Source: Chitinophagales bacterium (GTDB lineage Bacteria > Bacteroidota > Bacteroidia > Chitinophagales > Chitinophagaceae). Taken from it: a DNA stretch of 5,245 bases. The notes under the pieces are model-generated. The model was given only the letters and a program-made list of their open reading frames with translations. It made no database searches and was not told where the DNA came from. Positions 1 to 5,245 of this stretch are shown here, piece after piece. Every line of letters starts with the position of its first letter. The stretch's first letter is position 1. The stretch spans positions 1-5,245 of the forward strand of contig JANXYS010000032.1 in the NCBI GenBank assembly GCA_025355935.1, in the 5' to 3' direction. A program made the position numbers and the translations under genes.

Positions 1-1670
1 CAACATTTGATTCATCAAAATCTACTTCAGCTGTTGCTGTTGAAGAAGAAAATAAAGCTGATCGTGCAAACGGTAGTAACAATTGGGCAGTAAGTGGTAC
101 TAAAACAAAATCAGGAGCACCGATCTTGTGCAATGATCCGCATCTTGGATTAAATCTTCCCTCGCTCTGGTATGAAGTGCAATTATCGACACCAACTTTT
201 AATGCATACGGAGCGTCGTTTCCAGGAGCACCAAGTGTTATTATCGGCTTTAACGATAGCTGCGCTTTTGGATTTACAAATGGGGGGCGCGACGTTCGGG
301 ATTATTACGAGATAGAATTTAAAGATGATTCAAGACAAGAATATTGGTTCAATAATAAGTGGATAAAAACTTCATTCAGGTACGAACAAATTAAAATTGC
401 AGGTGAGGCAACGATTACTGACACTGTTGCTTATACCATTTTTGGCCCGGTGATGTATGACAAATCATTCTCAGGTAAACGCACAGGCGGTATAAAAAAT
501 TATGCCGTGAAATGGACCGCTCATGCGCCAAGCAATGAACTTCTAGTCTTTAACATGCTTAACCACGCCAGGAATTATAATGATTACCTGGCAGCTGCGC
601 TACACTTAGAAACCCCTGGACAAAATTGTGTTTTTGCCGATAAAGCTGGTGATATAGCAATTCGGGCGCAGGGAAATTTTCCAGCTAAATGGAAACACCA
701 GGGTGATTATATCATGCCTGGCAGGGATAGCTCGTACATGTGGCAGGGTATGATACCACAAAATGAAATTCCTTTCCAATATAACCCTGAAAGAGGCTTT
801 GTAAGCAGCGCTAACCAACGTCCTACAGATTCTGCATATCCATATTACCTGGGTAACGTTTATCCTACTTCGCGTGGAAAAATCATTAACCGTAAATTGG
901 ATTCCATGACGATGATTACTCCGCAGGATATGATGAAAATGCAAAATGACAATTACAATATTTTCGCTGAGATGGCAATGCCTATATTTTTAAAACACAT
1001 TTCGGAAGACAGTTTATCCCGCAATGAAAAAAAATATTTTTCGCTTCTAAAAAGCTGGGATTTTCGAAACGATTACCATTCTCAAGGTGCTACGGTTTTC
1101 GTGAATCTTTTCGACGATTTTAAATCACTCGTTTTTGACGACGAATATGCTAAAGCTCCTCATCCTGTACAAACACCAGCAGAGAGTACTTTACTTGAGG
1201 CTGTTTTGCGTGATTCGTCTTTTAAATTTCTTGACAATATTAATACTGCGAAGAAAGAGAGTCTGGAAGATATCACACTTGCAGCTTTTCGGAAAACTGC
1301 AGCGCATTTACGTTCCATAGAAAACGAAGGAAGGCTAGAGTGGGGCAAACATAAAGATACTCATGTTAGTCACCTCCTCAAAATACCTGAGTTCAGCCGA
1401 CTTCATTTGCCTATTGGTGGTGGAAGTAATGTAATAAATGCAACCCGGGCCGATCATGGTCCAAGCTGGAGAATGATCGTCAGTTTAACAGTTCAAACGG
1501 AAGCCTACGGGGTGTATCCAGGTGGGCAAAGTGGTAATCCCGGAAGTAAATTTTACGATAACTTTATAGACTTTTGGGTGGAAGGCAAGTATTATCCATT
1601 GTGGATGATGACTAAAAATGAGTCGGGAGATAAAAAGGTAAAATGGAAAATGACATTCTCCAAATCGTAA
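1..1670 (+). CDS. Penicillin acylase family protein (Ntn hydrolase), 3' part with complete beta chain
   Basis: 5'-truncated gene; the reading frame is open from the window edge (first full codon at 3) to the TAA at 1668-1670. The family cleaves amide bonds of substrates such as penicillins, N-acyl-homoserine lactones or lipopeptides in the periplasm. The precursor self-cleaves before a Ser that becomes the beta-chain nucleophile. Seen here: GSNNWAVSG with the nucleophile Ser at 75-77, then NDPHLG, a PG.P..IIGFN...AFGFTN block, ETPGQN.VFAD, and FVSSANQRP. The Asn of that last motif, at 813-815, is beta residue 247, close to oxyanion Asn B241 of E. coli penicillin G acylase. C-terminal GPSWRM and GGQSGNPGS blocks are also present. 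The beta chain is about 531 residues, normal for the family. The signal peptide and alpha chain lie upstream. A TTG at 126-128 is not the start, because the catalytic Ser precedes it. Family assignment is firm; the substrate cannot be read from sequence. Confidence 0.95.
   Translation, partial: TFDSSKSTSAVAVEEENKADRANGSNNWAVSGTKTKSGAPILCNDPHLGLNLPSLWYEVQLSTPTFNAYGASFPGAPSVIIGFNDSCAFGFTNGGRDVRDYYEIEFKDDSRQEYWFNNKWIKTSFRYEQIKIAGEATITDTVAYTIFGPVMYDKSFSGKRTGGIKNYAVKWTAHAPSNELLVFNMLNHARNYNDYLAAALHLETPGQNCVFADKAGDIAIRAQGNFPAKWKHQGDYIMPGRDSSYMWQGMIPQNEIPFQYNPERGFVSSANQRPTDSAYPYYLGNVYPTSRGKIINRKLDSMTMITPQDMMKMQNDNYNIFAEMAMPIFLKHISEDSLSRNEKKYFSLLKSWDFRNDYHSQGATVFVNLFDDFKSLVFDDEYAKAPHPVQTPAESTLLEAVLRDSSFKFLDNINTAKKESLEDITLAAFRKTAAHLRSIENEGRLEWGKHKDTHVSHLLKIPEFSRLHLPIGGGSNVINATRADHGPSWRMIVSLTVQTEAYGVYPGGQSGNPGSKFYDNFIDFWVEGKYYPLWMMTKNESGDKKVKWKMTFSKS
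72..77 (+). other. Predicted autoproteolytic cleavage site (Gly|Ser) of the acylase
   Basis: Codons GGT AGT encode Gly-Ser at the start of GSNNWAVSG. In penicillin acylases the precursor is cut before this Ser, releasing the beta chain with Ser1 as nucleophile and N-terminal base. The acidic stretch just upstream (EEENKADRANG) fits the end of the linker removed during maturation. The site is inferred by family motif. Confidence 0.85.
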
Positions 1671-1715
1671 GATCCTCGTAACGTTTAAAAATTTTTCTTT
1701 CAAATATATTATTAA

Positions 1716-2063
1716 ATGAAATTCGTTATAACAGTTTTCTTAATATCATTATTAAGCTTTGCAGCATGTATTTATTTGCCATGGTGGTCCGTTGCGATTG
1801 TGAGCTTTATTGTATCCGCTGTAGTAAATATCTCGTCGGTTCTGTCATTCCTGGCAGGCTTTTTAGCAGTTTTTTTATTGTGGTTATGTATAAGTTATTC
1901 GATAAGTGTTGGAAATGGTCATATTCTTGCGCATCGGATTGCGCCACTAATTATCAAAGCGGACAGTCCACTCGCTTTAGCTCTTCTTACCGGCATAATC
2001 GGCGCAAGCGTTGCTGGTCTTGGTGCTCTGGCAGGGTCTTTTATACGTTCCCGAGCAGCGTAA
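1716..2063 (+). CDS. Small hydrophobic membrane protein, unknown function
   Basis: 115 residues, very hydrophobic, with three or four predicted membrane segments: about residues 3-20, one or two between 26 and 63, and 85-110. An LPWWS motif (21-25) sits just after the first segment. A polar loop with two His (about 64-84) precedes the last segment, which is glycine-rich (G93, G96, G101, G103, G107), a pattern suited to helix packing. The C-terminus is basic (RSRAA). From memory it resembles an unnamed short membrane protein common in Bacteroidota, with the same LPWW and FLAGFL.VFLLW patterns; that needs a search. ATG at 1716 is preceded by an A/T-rich stretch without Shine-Dalgarno, normal for the phylum. 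It lies 45 nt after the acylase gene and 65 nt before the DUF5686 gene, so co-transcription is plausible. An overlapping +1-shifted frame (1766-2089) is rejected. No function is assigned. Confidence 0.85.
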   Translation: MKFVITVFLISLLSFAACIYLPWWSVAIVSFIVSAVVNISSVLSFLAGFLAVFLLWLCISYSISVGNGHILAHRIAPLIIKADSPLALALLTGIIGASVAGLGALAGSFIRSRAA

Positions 2064-2081
2064 TCTTATCTATTATAATTG

Positions 2082-2109
2082 TTTTGTAACACTTATGCTT
2101 CTAATTTCG
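2082..2109 (+). promoter_or_regulatory. Weak candidate Bacteroidota-type promoter for the DUF5686 gene
   Basis: TTTTG at 2082-2086 resembles the -33 TTTG box. TAATTTCG at 2102-2109 matches TAnnTTTG at five of six defined positions. The 15-nt spacing is shorter than the usual 19-20, which weakens the call. If it is real, transcription would begin inside the inverted repeat at 2103-2123. Read-through from the upstream genes is an equally good explanation. Confidence 0.2.
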
Positions 2110-2123
2110 TTTAAACCGAAATT
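2103..2123. repeat. Inverted repeat just upstream of the DUF5686 gene start
   Basis: Perfect 7-bp arms AATTTCG (2103-2109) and CGAAATT (2117-2123) flank a 7-nt spacer TTTAAAC. An 8-bp palindrome, GTTTAAAC (2109-2116), sits inside. The repeat ends 5 nt before the ATG at 2129, so it covers the position of the ribosome-binding region. No T-run follows it (the next bases are CCCTC), so it does not look like an intrinsic terminator for the gene upstream. It could be an operator or a weak translational hairpin. Confidence 0.5.
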
Positions 2124-2128
2124 CCCTC

Positions 2129-4690
2129 ATGAGAGTATTGTTACTTGTTGTTTTCTTGTCCTCGATTTATAATGTTTCTGCCCAACGAATGTATGGCGTT
2201 GTGTACAATCGAACTGGCGACCTCCTTCCATTTTCGTCTATTATCATTAAGGGAAGTTCGACAGGAGCAAGTGCGAATGAAAGAGGCAAGTTTTCTATAA
2301 AAGTAAATCCTGGTAGCTACACATTAGTTTGCCAGCACATTGGCTATGCATCCATGGAGAAATCAGTTTTGGTTACGGATGACACAGAAGTGATTTTTAT
2401 CCTAGACGACCAAAAGCTCACCCTTGAAGATGTGCTTGTAAAAAGTAATGGTGAAGATCCTGCGTATGCCATCATTCGGAATGCAATAAAAAAAAGAATA
2501 TTTTACGACAAGCAGGTAACGTCGTTCGCATGTGCGCTTTATGGAAAAGATATGATCAAGTTGCGCGCACTTCCTAAGAAAATCTTTGGTAAGAAAATTC
2601 CTTTAGATGATAGGAAGGGGATGGGGCTTGATTCTTCCGGGAAAGGAATTATCTATTTGTCGGAATCGGTTTCAAAAGTGTTTTTCGCTCAGCCTGACAA
2701 ACTAAAATTGGAGGTTAATAGCAGCAGGGTAAGCGGCAGCGGGGGCTTTGGATTTACATTTCCCTCCTTTATTAGTTTGTACAAAAATAATGTAACAGTT
2801 TTTACCGATCGGTTTAACCCCAGAGGTTTTATTTCTCCCATCTCAGATGGAGCAATCAGCTTTTATAAGTTTAAGTTCCTTGGAAATTTCTGGGAAGATG
2901 GTAAGGCAGTAAATGTAATAAGGGTTACCCCACGCCGTACATACGAGCCTTTATTTTCTGGTATTATCAATATTACCGATGATGATTGGCGGATTCATAG
3001 TTTCGATCTTCTGCTTACTAAATCAGCTCAGCTCGAGATTCTTGATTCACTTCAAATAACCCAGCTATACGTACCCGTTAGTAAGGATTTGTGGCGGGTT
3101 AAAAATCAACTCCTTCATTTTAACTTTAACCAACTTGGTATTGACGCTCTCGGCGATTTTGTATCCGTTTATTCTAACTATAACCTTAGTCCCGGATTTG
3201 GCAAAAAGTTTTTTGACCGGGTGATTATCAAATATGATACGGCTGTAAATAGGCGTCCGCGCGTCTATTGGGACAGCATTCGTCCGGTTCCCCTGGAACA
3301 TGATGAAGAAAAAGATTATGCAGTGAAAGACAGCATTTACCAATCAGAAAAAGACTCCATGCTTACAAGCCACAGCATCGACTCTCTTAATAAAAAACAA
3401 GGGCACGTTACCCTTCCAGGCATCTTCCTGAACGGGGTAAACAAGCGTCACTACAGTAAATCAAATGCATATTCGTGGGGCTTCGATCCGTTGTTACCCT
3501 TAATTGAATATAATAATCCCGAAGGTGTTGTGTTAAATGCCGGTGGTTTTTACAGCAGGTTTTCGAAAGCGCTCCGATCAAATATCCGGGTTGAACCTAA
3601 TGTTAGGTATGGATTGAGTAATACACATCTTAATGCATCAGCTAACATTGTTATACGGAGCCGCGACTTCGGCAATAACATAAAGTTGAGAAGGCAAACA
3701 GTTGTTTTAAGTGGAGGCAAAAGGGTTTCAGAATTTAATAAAGGGAGTTCATTATCTCCGTTAATAAACAGTGTAGCAATCTTGCTTTACGGTAACAACT
3801 ATATTAAAACATATGAAAATTACTACGGGCTCGTAAACTATAGCAAGGGTTACGAAAGTGGTTTGAGGTTTAGCATAAACGCATTATTCGAAAACCGATA
3901 CCCCTTGGCAAACACAAGTTATTATACTTTTCAAAGAAAAAATAGTGTGCATATAACTGCCAATTACCCGGGTGAAGTAATTTCCCAGGATCAGAATCGA
4001 CATCACCAGGCTGCTATACTATCCGTTTCTGCAATCTTTAAACCTGGACAGCGATATATTCAGTTTCCTTATTCAAAAATGGCCATCGGATCCAAGTACC
4101 CCACATTTTCTTTTGCTTACTCAAAGGGCTTATATGGGGTGCTTGGAAGTAATGTAGACTTTGATAAATGGAATTTTAGTATCTATGATGATAAAAATCT
4201 CAAACTAGCGGGCCTTCTAAAATATAGAATTTCCGTCGGTGGTTTCCTTAATAACAAAAAAGTTTTTATTCAGGACTACCAGCATTTCAATGGAAATCGT
4301 ACGGTTGCTGCAAGCGAGTATGTAAATAGTTTTCAATTGGCTTCGTATTATCAAAACAGCACAACGACCTCTTTTTATTCTCTTGGTCATGTAGAACATC
4401 ATTTCAATGGGCTGCTTACGAACAAGATTCCTCTTTTCAAAAGACTAAACTGGAACCTTGTTGCGGGCAGCAACGCCTTCTACGTTAACAAACAAAATAG
4501 CTATGTCGAGTTTTTTGCGGGGCTTGAAAATGTTCTAAAGGTTTTTCGTGTGGACTTTCTATCTGGTTATGAAAACGGGAAAAGGGGTTTAACAGGCATC
4601 CGGGTTGGGTCAGGAGGATTGGTAGGAAGCAGCATCCGCGGCGCCGGTATCGGAGGTAAACTAAGAGGGAATTTCACCGGTAACTTTTAA
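2129..4690 (+). CDS. DUF5686 outer-membrane beta-barrel protein with N-terminal CarboxypepD_reg-like domain
   Basis: 853 residues. A Sec signal peptide (about 1-18, cleavage after VSA) precedes a carboxypeptidase-regulatory-like beta-sandwich (about 19-100, with GVVYNRTGDLLPF, G.F.I.V.PG.Y.L and IGY motifs). The DUF5686 region starts near residue 108 (EDPAYAIIRNAIKKR) and continues to about 828. Its central part (about 170-370) is soluble and beta-rich; an acidic/polar linker lies near 390-425; aromatic-alternating strands typical of an outer-membrane barrel follow. The characteristic EHHFNG (756-761) and IPLFKRL (767-773) motifs come near the end. The last residue is Phe, as in many outer-membrane proteins, but it follows a Gly-rich tail (828-853). 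There is no TonB-dependent receptor plug. The family is widespread in Bacteroidota and its function is unknown; transport, surface display or cell-envelope roles are only guesses. ATG 2129 is the first possible start after an in-frame TAA at 2102. Family call firm, role unknown. Confidence 0.93.
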   Translation: MRVLLLVVFLSSIYNVSAQRMYGVVYNRTGDLLPFSSIIIKGSSTGASANERGKFSIKVNPGSYTLVCQHIGYASMEKSVLVTDDTEVIFILDDQKLTLEDVLVKSNGEDPAYAIIRNAIKKRIFYDKQVTSFACALYGKDMIKLRALPKKIFGKKIPLDDRKGMGLDSSGKGIIYLSESVSKVFFAQPDKLKLEVNSSRVSGSGGFGFTFPSFISLYKNNVTVFTDRFNPRGFISPISDGAISFYKFKFLGNFWEDGKAVNVIRVTPRRTYEPLFSGIINITDDDWRIHSFDLLLTKSAQLEILDSLQITQLYVPVSKDLWRVKNQLLHFNFNQLGIDALGDFVSVYSNYNLSPGFGKKFFDRVIIKYDTAVNRRPRVYWDSIRPVPLEHDEEKDYAVKDSIYQSEKDSMLTSHSIDSLNKKQGHVTLPGIFLNGVNKRHYSKSNAYSWGFDPLLPLIEYNNPEGVVLNAGGFYSRFSKALRSNIRVEPNVRYGLSNTHLNASANIVIRSRDFGNNIKLRRQTVVLSGGKRVSEFNKGSSLSPLINSVAILLYGNNYIKTYENYYGLVNYSKGYESGLRFSINALFENRYPLANTSYYTFQRKNSVHITANYPGEVISQDQNRHHQAAILSVSAIFKPGQRYIQFPYSKMAIGSKYPTFSFAYSKGLYGVLGSNVDFDKWNFSIYDDKNLKLAGLLKYRISVGGFLNNKKVFIQDYQHFNGNRTVAASEYVNSFQLASYYQNSTTTSFYSLGHVEHHFNGLLTNKIPLFKRLNWNLVAGSNAFYVNKQNSYVEFFAGLENVLKVFRVDFLSGYENGKRGLTGIRVGSGGLVGSSIRGAGIGGKLRGNFTGNF

Positions 4691-4708
4691 GATGATTAAA
4701 GTTTGCCG
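4678..4708 (+). repeat. Imperfect hairpin spanning the DUF5686 gene stop codon
   Basis: The left arm at 4678-4690 (CGGTAACTTTTAA) and right arm at 4696-4708 (TTAAAGTTTGCCG) can form about 12 pairs, including one G-U, with a 1-nt bulge on each side and the loop GATGA. The TAA stop (4688-4690) ends the left arm. The nearest T-run (4735-4741) is about 26 nt further on, too far for a classical intrinsic terminator. It may protect the 3' end or weakly attenuate transcription. Low confidence. Confidence 0.25.
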
Positions 4709-4716
4709 ATAAGCCA

Positions 4717-4748
4717 CTTAATAATCAGGGAATCTTTTTTTAACTTTG
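4717..4748 (+). promoter_or_regulatory. Bacteroidota-type promoter for trhO
   Basis: TAACTTTG at 4741-4748 is a perfect match to the TAnnTTTG -7 element of the Bacteroidota housekeeping sigma factor. A T-run lies directly upstream (4735-4740). The -33 box is weak: CTTA at 4717-4720 stands in for TTTG at the right spacing (20 nt). Transcription should start a few bases after 4748, giving trhO a leader of about 90 nt. This agrees with the 156-nt gap and makes trhO a unit separate from the DUF5686 gene. Confidence 0.6.
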
Positions 4749-4816
4749 CAGATAATTTGGTTTGCCATGCAAGCATCCAATCAACGCAACCTGTCGATAT
4801 TGGCTGGTCGAAGATT

Positions 4817-4831
4817 TTCCGCAGTGCGGAA
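4817..4831. repeat. Perfect inverted repeat in the trhO leader
   Basis: TTCCGCA (4817-4823), a single central G (4824), then TGCGGAA (4825-4831): 7-bp arms around one base. As RNA it would be a 6-bp GC-containing stem with an AGU loop. It ends 15 nt before the trhO ATG and shares its last two bases with the next palindrome. It is a candidate operator or leader hairpin; no T-run follows it directly, so it is not terminator-like. Confidence 0.55.
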
Positions 4832-4845
4832 TCAAATATTTGATT
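4830..4845. repeat. Perfect 16-bp palindrome adjoining the trhO start codon
   Basis: AATCAAATATTTGATT is fully self-complementary and ends one base before the ATG at 4847. It occupies the place where a ribosome-binding site would be and contains the in-frame TGA (4841-4843) that fixes the trhO start. It is all A/T except for two bases, so the RNA hairpin would be weak. A protein-binding dyad is at least as likely if it is functional. Confidence 0.55.
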
Positions 4846-4846
4846 T

Positions 4847-5245
4847 ATGGCTGTTTTATACAACAGGATTTCACAAGCTGAATTAAAACAACGCTTGTAT
4901 AATGAAACCAATCATCGCATAACGCTTTCCTTTTACCATTATTTTACTGTAACAGATCCCGTTGTATTTCGCGATGTACTCTACAAAGAATTTGAGGATC
5001 GCCAGGTTTTTGGACGAGTGTATATCGCATCTGAAGGCATAAATGCGCAAATCAGTGTACCCGAAACAAACCTTGAATCTTTCAAATCTTTTATGTCAAC
5101 AAATGAAGCATTTAAAAACATTCGTCTCAATGTTGCGATAGATAATGACGGCAAGTCCTTTTGGGTATTGAAAATTAAGGTACGAAGCAAAATAGTAGCC
5201 GATGGAATTGATGATGACAGTTTTGACATGGCAAATAAAGGACGT
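4847..5245 (+). CDS. trhO: tRNA uridine(34) hydroxylase TrhO (YceA family), N-terminal part
   Basis: First 133 codons of a gene that runs off the window. TrhO hydroxylates uridine 34 of certain tRNAs in an O2-dependent reaction, giving 5-hydroxyuridine, the precursor of mo5U/cmo5U wobble modifications; it acts in the cytoplasm. The translation follows E. coli YceA closely from the first residues: MAVLYNRIS, then TLSFYHYF near 26-33, FGRVYIASEGINAQISVP (the strongly conserved block), NIRLNVAIDNDGKSFWVL, and KIVADGIDDDSFD. This is the N-terminal UPF0176 domain. The rhodanese domain with its catalytic Cys should follow beyond 5245 and cannot be checked here. An in-frame TGA at 4841-4843 makes ATG 4847 the first available start; there is no Shine-Dalgarno. 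It is probably transcribed from its own TAnnTTTG promoter, behind two dyads. Very confident in family. Confidence 0.95.
   Translation, partial: MAVLYNRISQAELKQRLYNETNHRITLSFYHYFTVTDPVVFRDVLYKEFEDRQVFGRVYIASEGINAQISVPETNLESFKSFMSTNEAFKNIRLNVAIDNDGKSFWVLKIKVRSKIVADGIDDDSFDMANKGR

Noticed and set aside
126..128. TTG as start codon of the acylase gene
   Set aside because: The same frame is open to the window edge and encodes the catalytic GSNNWAVSG motif upstream of this codon.
1671..1715. Terminator or promoter between the acylase and the small membrane protein gene
   Set aside because: The A/T-rich AAAAATTTTT palindrome has no GC stem and there is no TAnnTTTG box; nothing there can be supported.
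1716..1772. Lipoprotein signal peptide in the 115-residue protein (SFAAC, Cys18)
   Set aside because: The residue at -3 is Phe, a poor lipobox, and the rest of the protein is membrane-embedded, so Cys18 more likely lies in the first transmembrane helix.
4709..4741. Intrinsic terminator ending in the T7 run before trhO
   Set aside because: No GC-rich stem directly precedes the T-run; the imperfect hairpin at 4678-4708 is about 26 nt away. The T-run is better read as promoter context.
4830..4845. FNR/CRP-type box in the palindrome before trhO, tempting because TrhO uses oxygen
   Set aside because: The FNR consensus is TTGAT-N4-ATCAA. Here the half-sites are in the opposite order (ATCAA-N4-TTGAT), so it is not that site.
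4767..4886. 39-codon ORF starting in the trhO leader and overlapping its first 40 bases in another frame
   Set aside because: It has no recognisable motif or ribosome-binding site, and the overlapping trhO frame is clearly the real one. A regulatory upstream ORF is conceivable but unsupported.
4696..4911. Minus-strand 71-codon ORF across the trhO leader and start
   Set aside because: No family resemblance; it is antisense to a confident gene and its promoter, and the dyads explain that sequence better.

Overview
The window looks like an ordinary chromosomal segment of a Bacteroidota bacterium, perhaps of the Chitinophagaceae/Sphingobacteriales type. Four things support this. One gene encodes a CarboxypepD_reg-like plus DUF5686 outer-membrane protein, an architecture I know only from this phylum. 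A TAnnTTTG promoter element (the Bacteroidota sigma-factor -7 box) lies before the last gene. The starts have no Shine-Dalgarno sequence and sit behind A/T-rich leaders. The base composition is moderately A+T-rich. The family-level placement is inference.

Layout: all four genes are on the + strand. (1) Positions 1-1670 hold the 3' part of a penicillin-acylase-family N-terminal nucleophile hydrolase. Its alpha chain and signal peptide lie upstream of the window, but the whole beta chain is present from the catalytic Ser at 75-77. (2) After 45 nt, positions 1716-2063 encode a 115-residue membrane protein of unknown function. (3) After 65 nt that contain a 7-7-7 inverted repeat, positions 2129-4690 encode an 853-residue secreted DUF5686 beta-barrel protein. 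(4) A 156-nt gap (4691-4846) carries the best promoter candidate, an imperfect hairpin at the preceding stop codon, and two abutting dyads. It is followed by the first 133 codons of trhO (yceA), the oxygen-dependent tRNA uridine-34 hydroxylase, which runs off the 3' end.

The first three genes are close enough to be co-transcribed. I see no convincing terminator between them: 1671-1715 is A/T-rich with no GC stem, and 2064-2128 holds only the inverted repeat. All three products should sit in the envelope (periplasm, inner membrane, outer membrane), but nothing in the sequence ties them to one pathway. trhO appears to be a separate transcription unit.

I found no mobile element, CRISPR array, tRNA/rRNA or defence system. 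The most interesting non-coding signal is the pair of perfect dyads directly upstream of trhO. No strong candidate for an undescribed system is visible.
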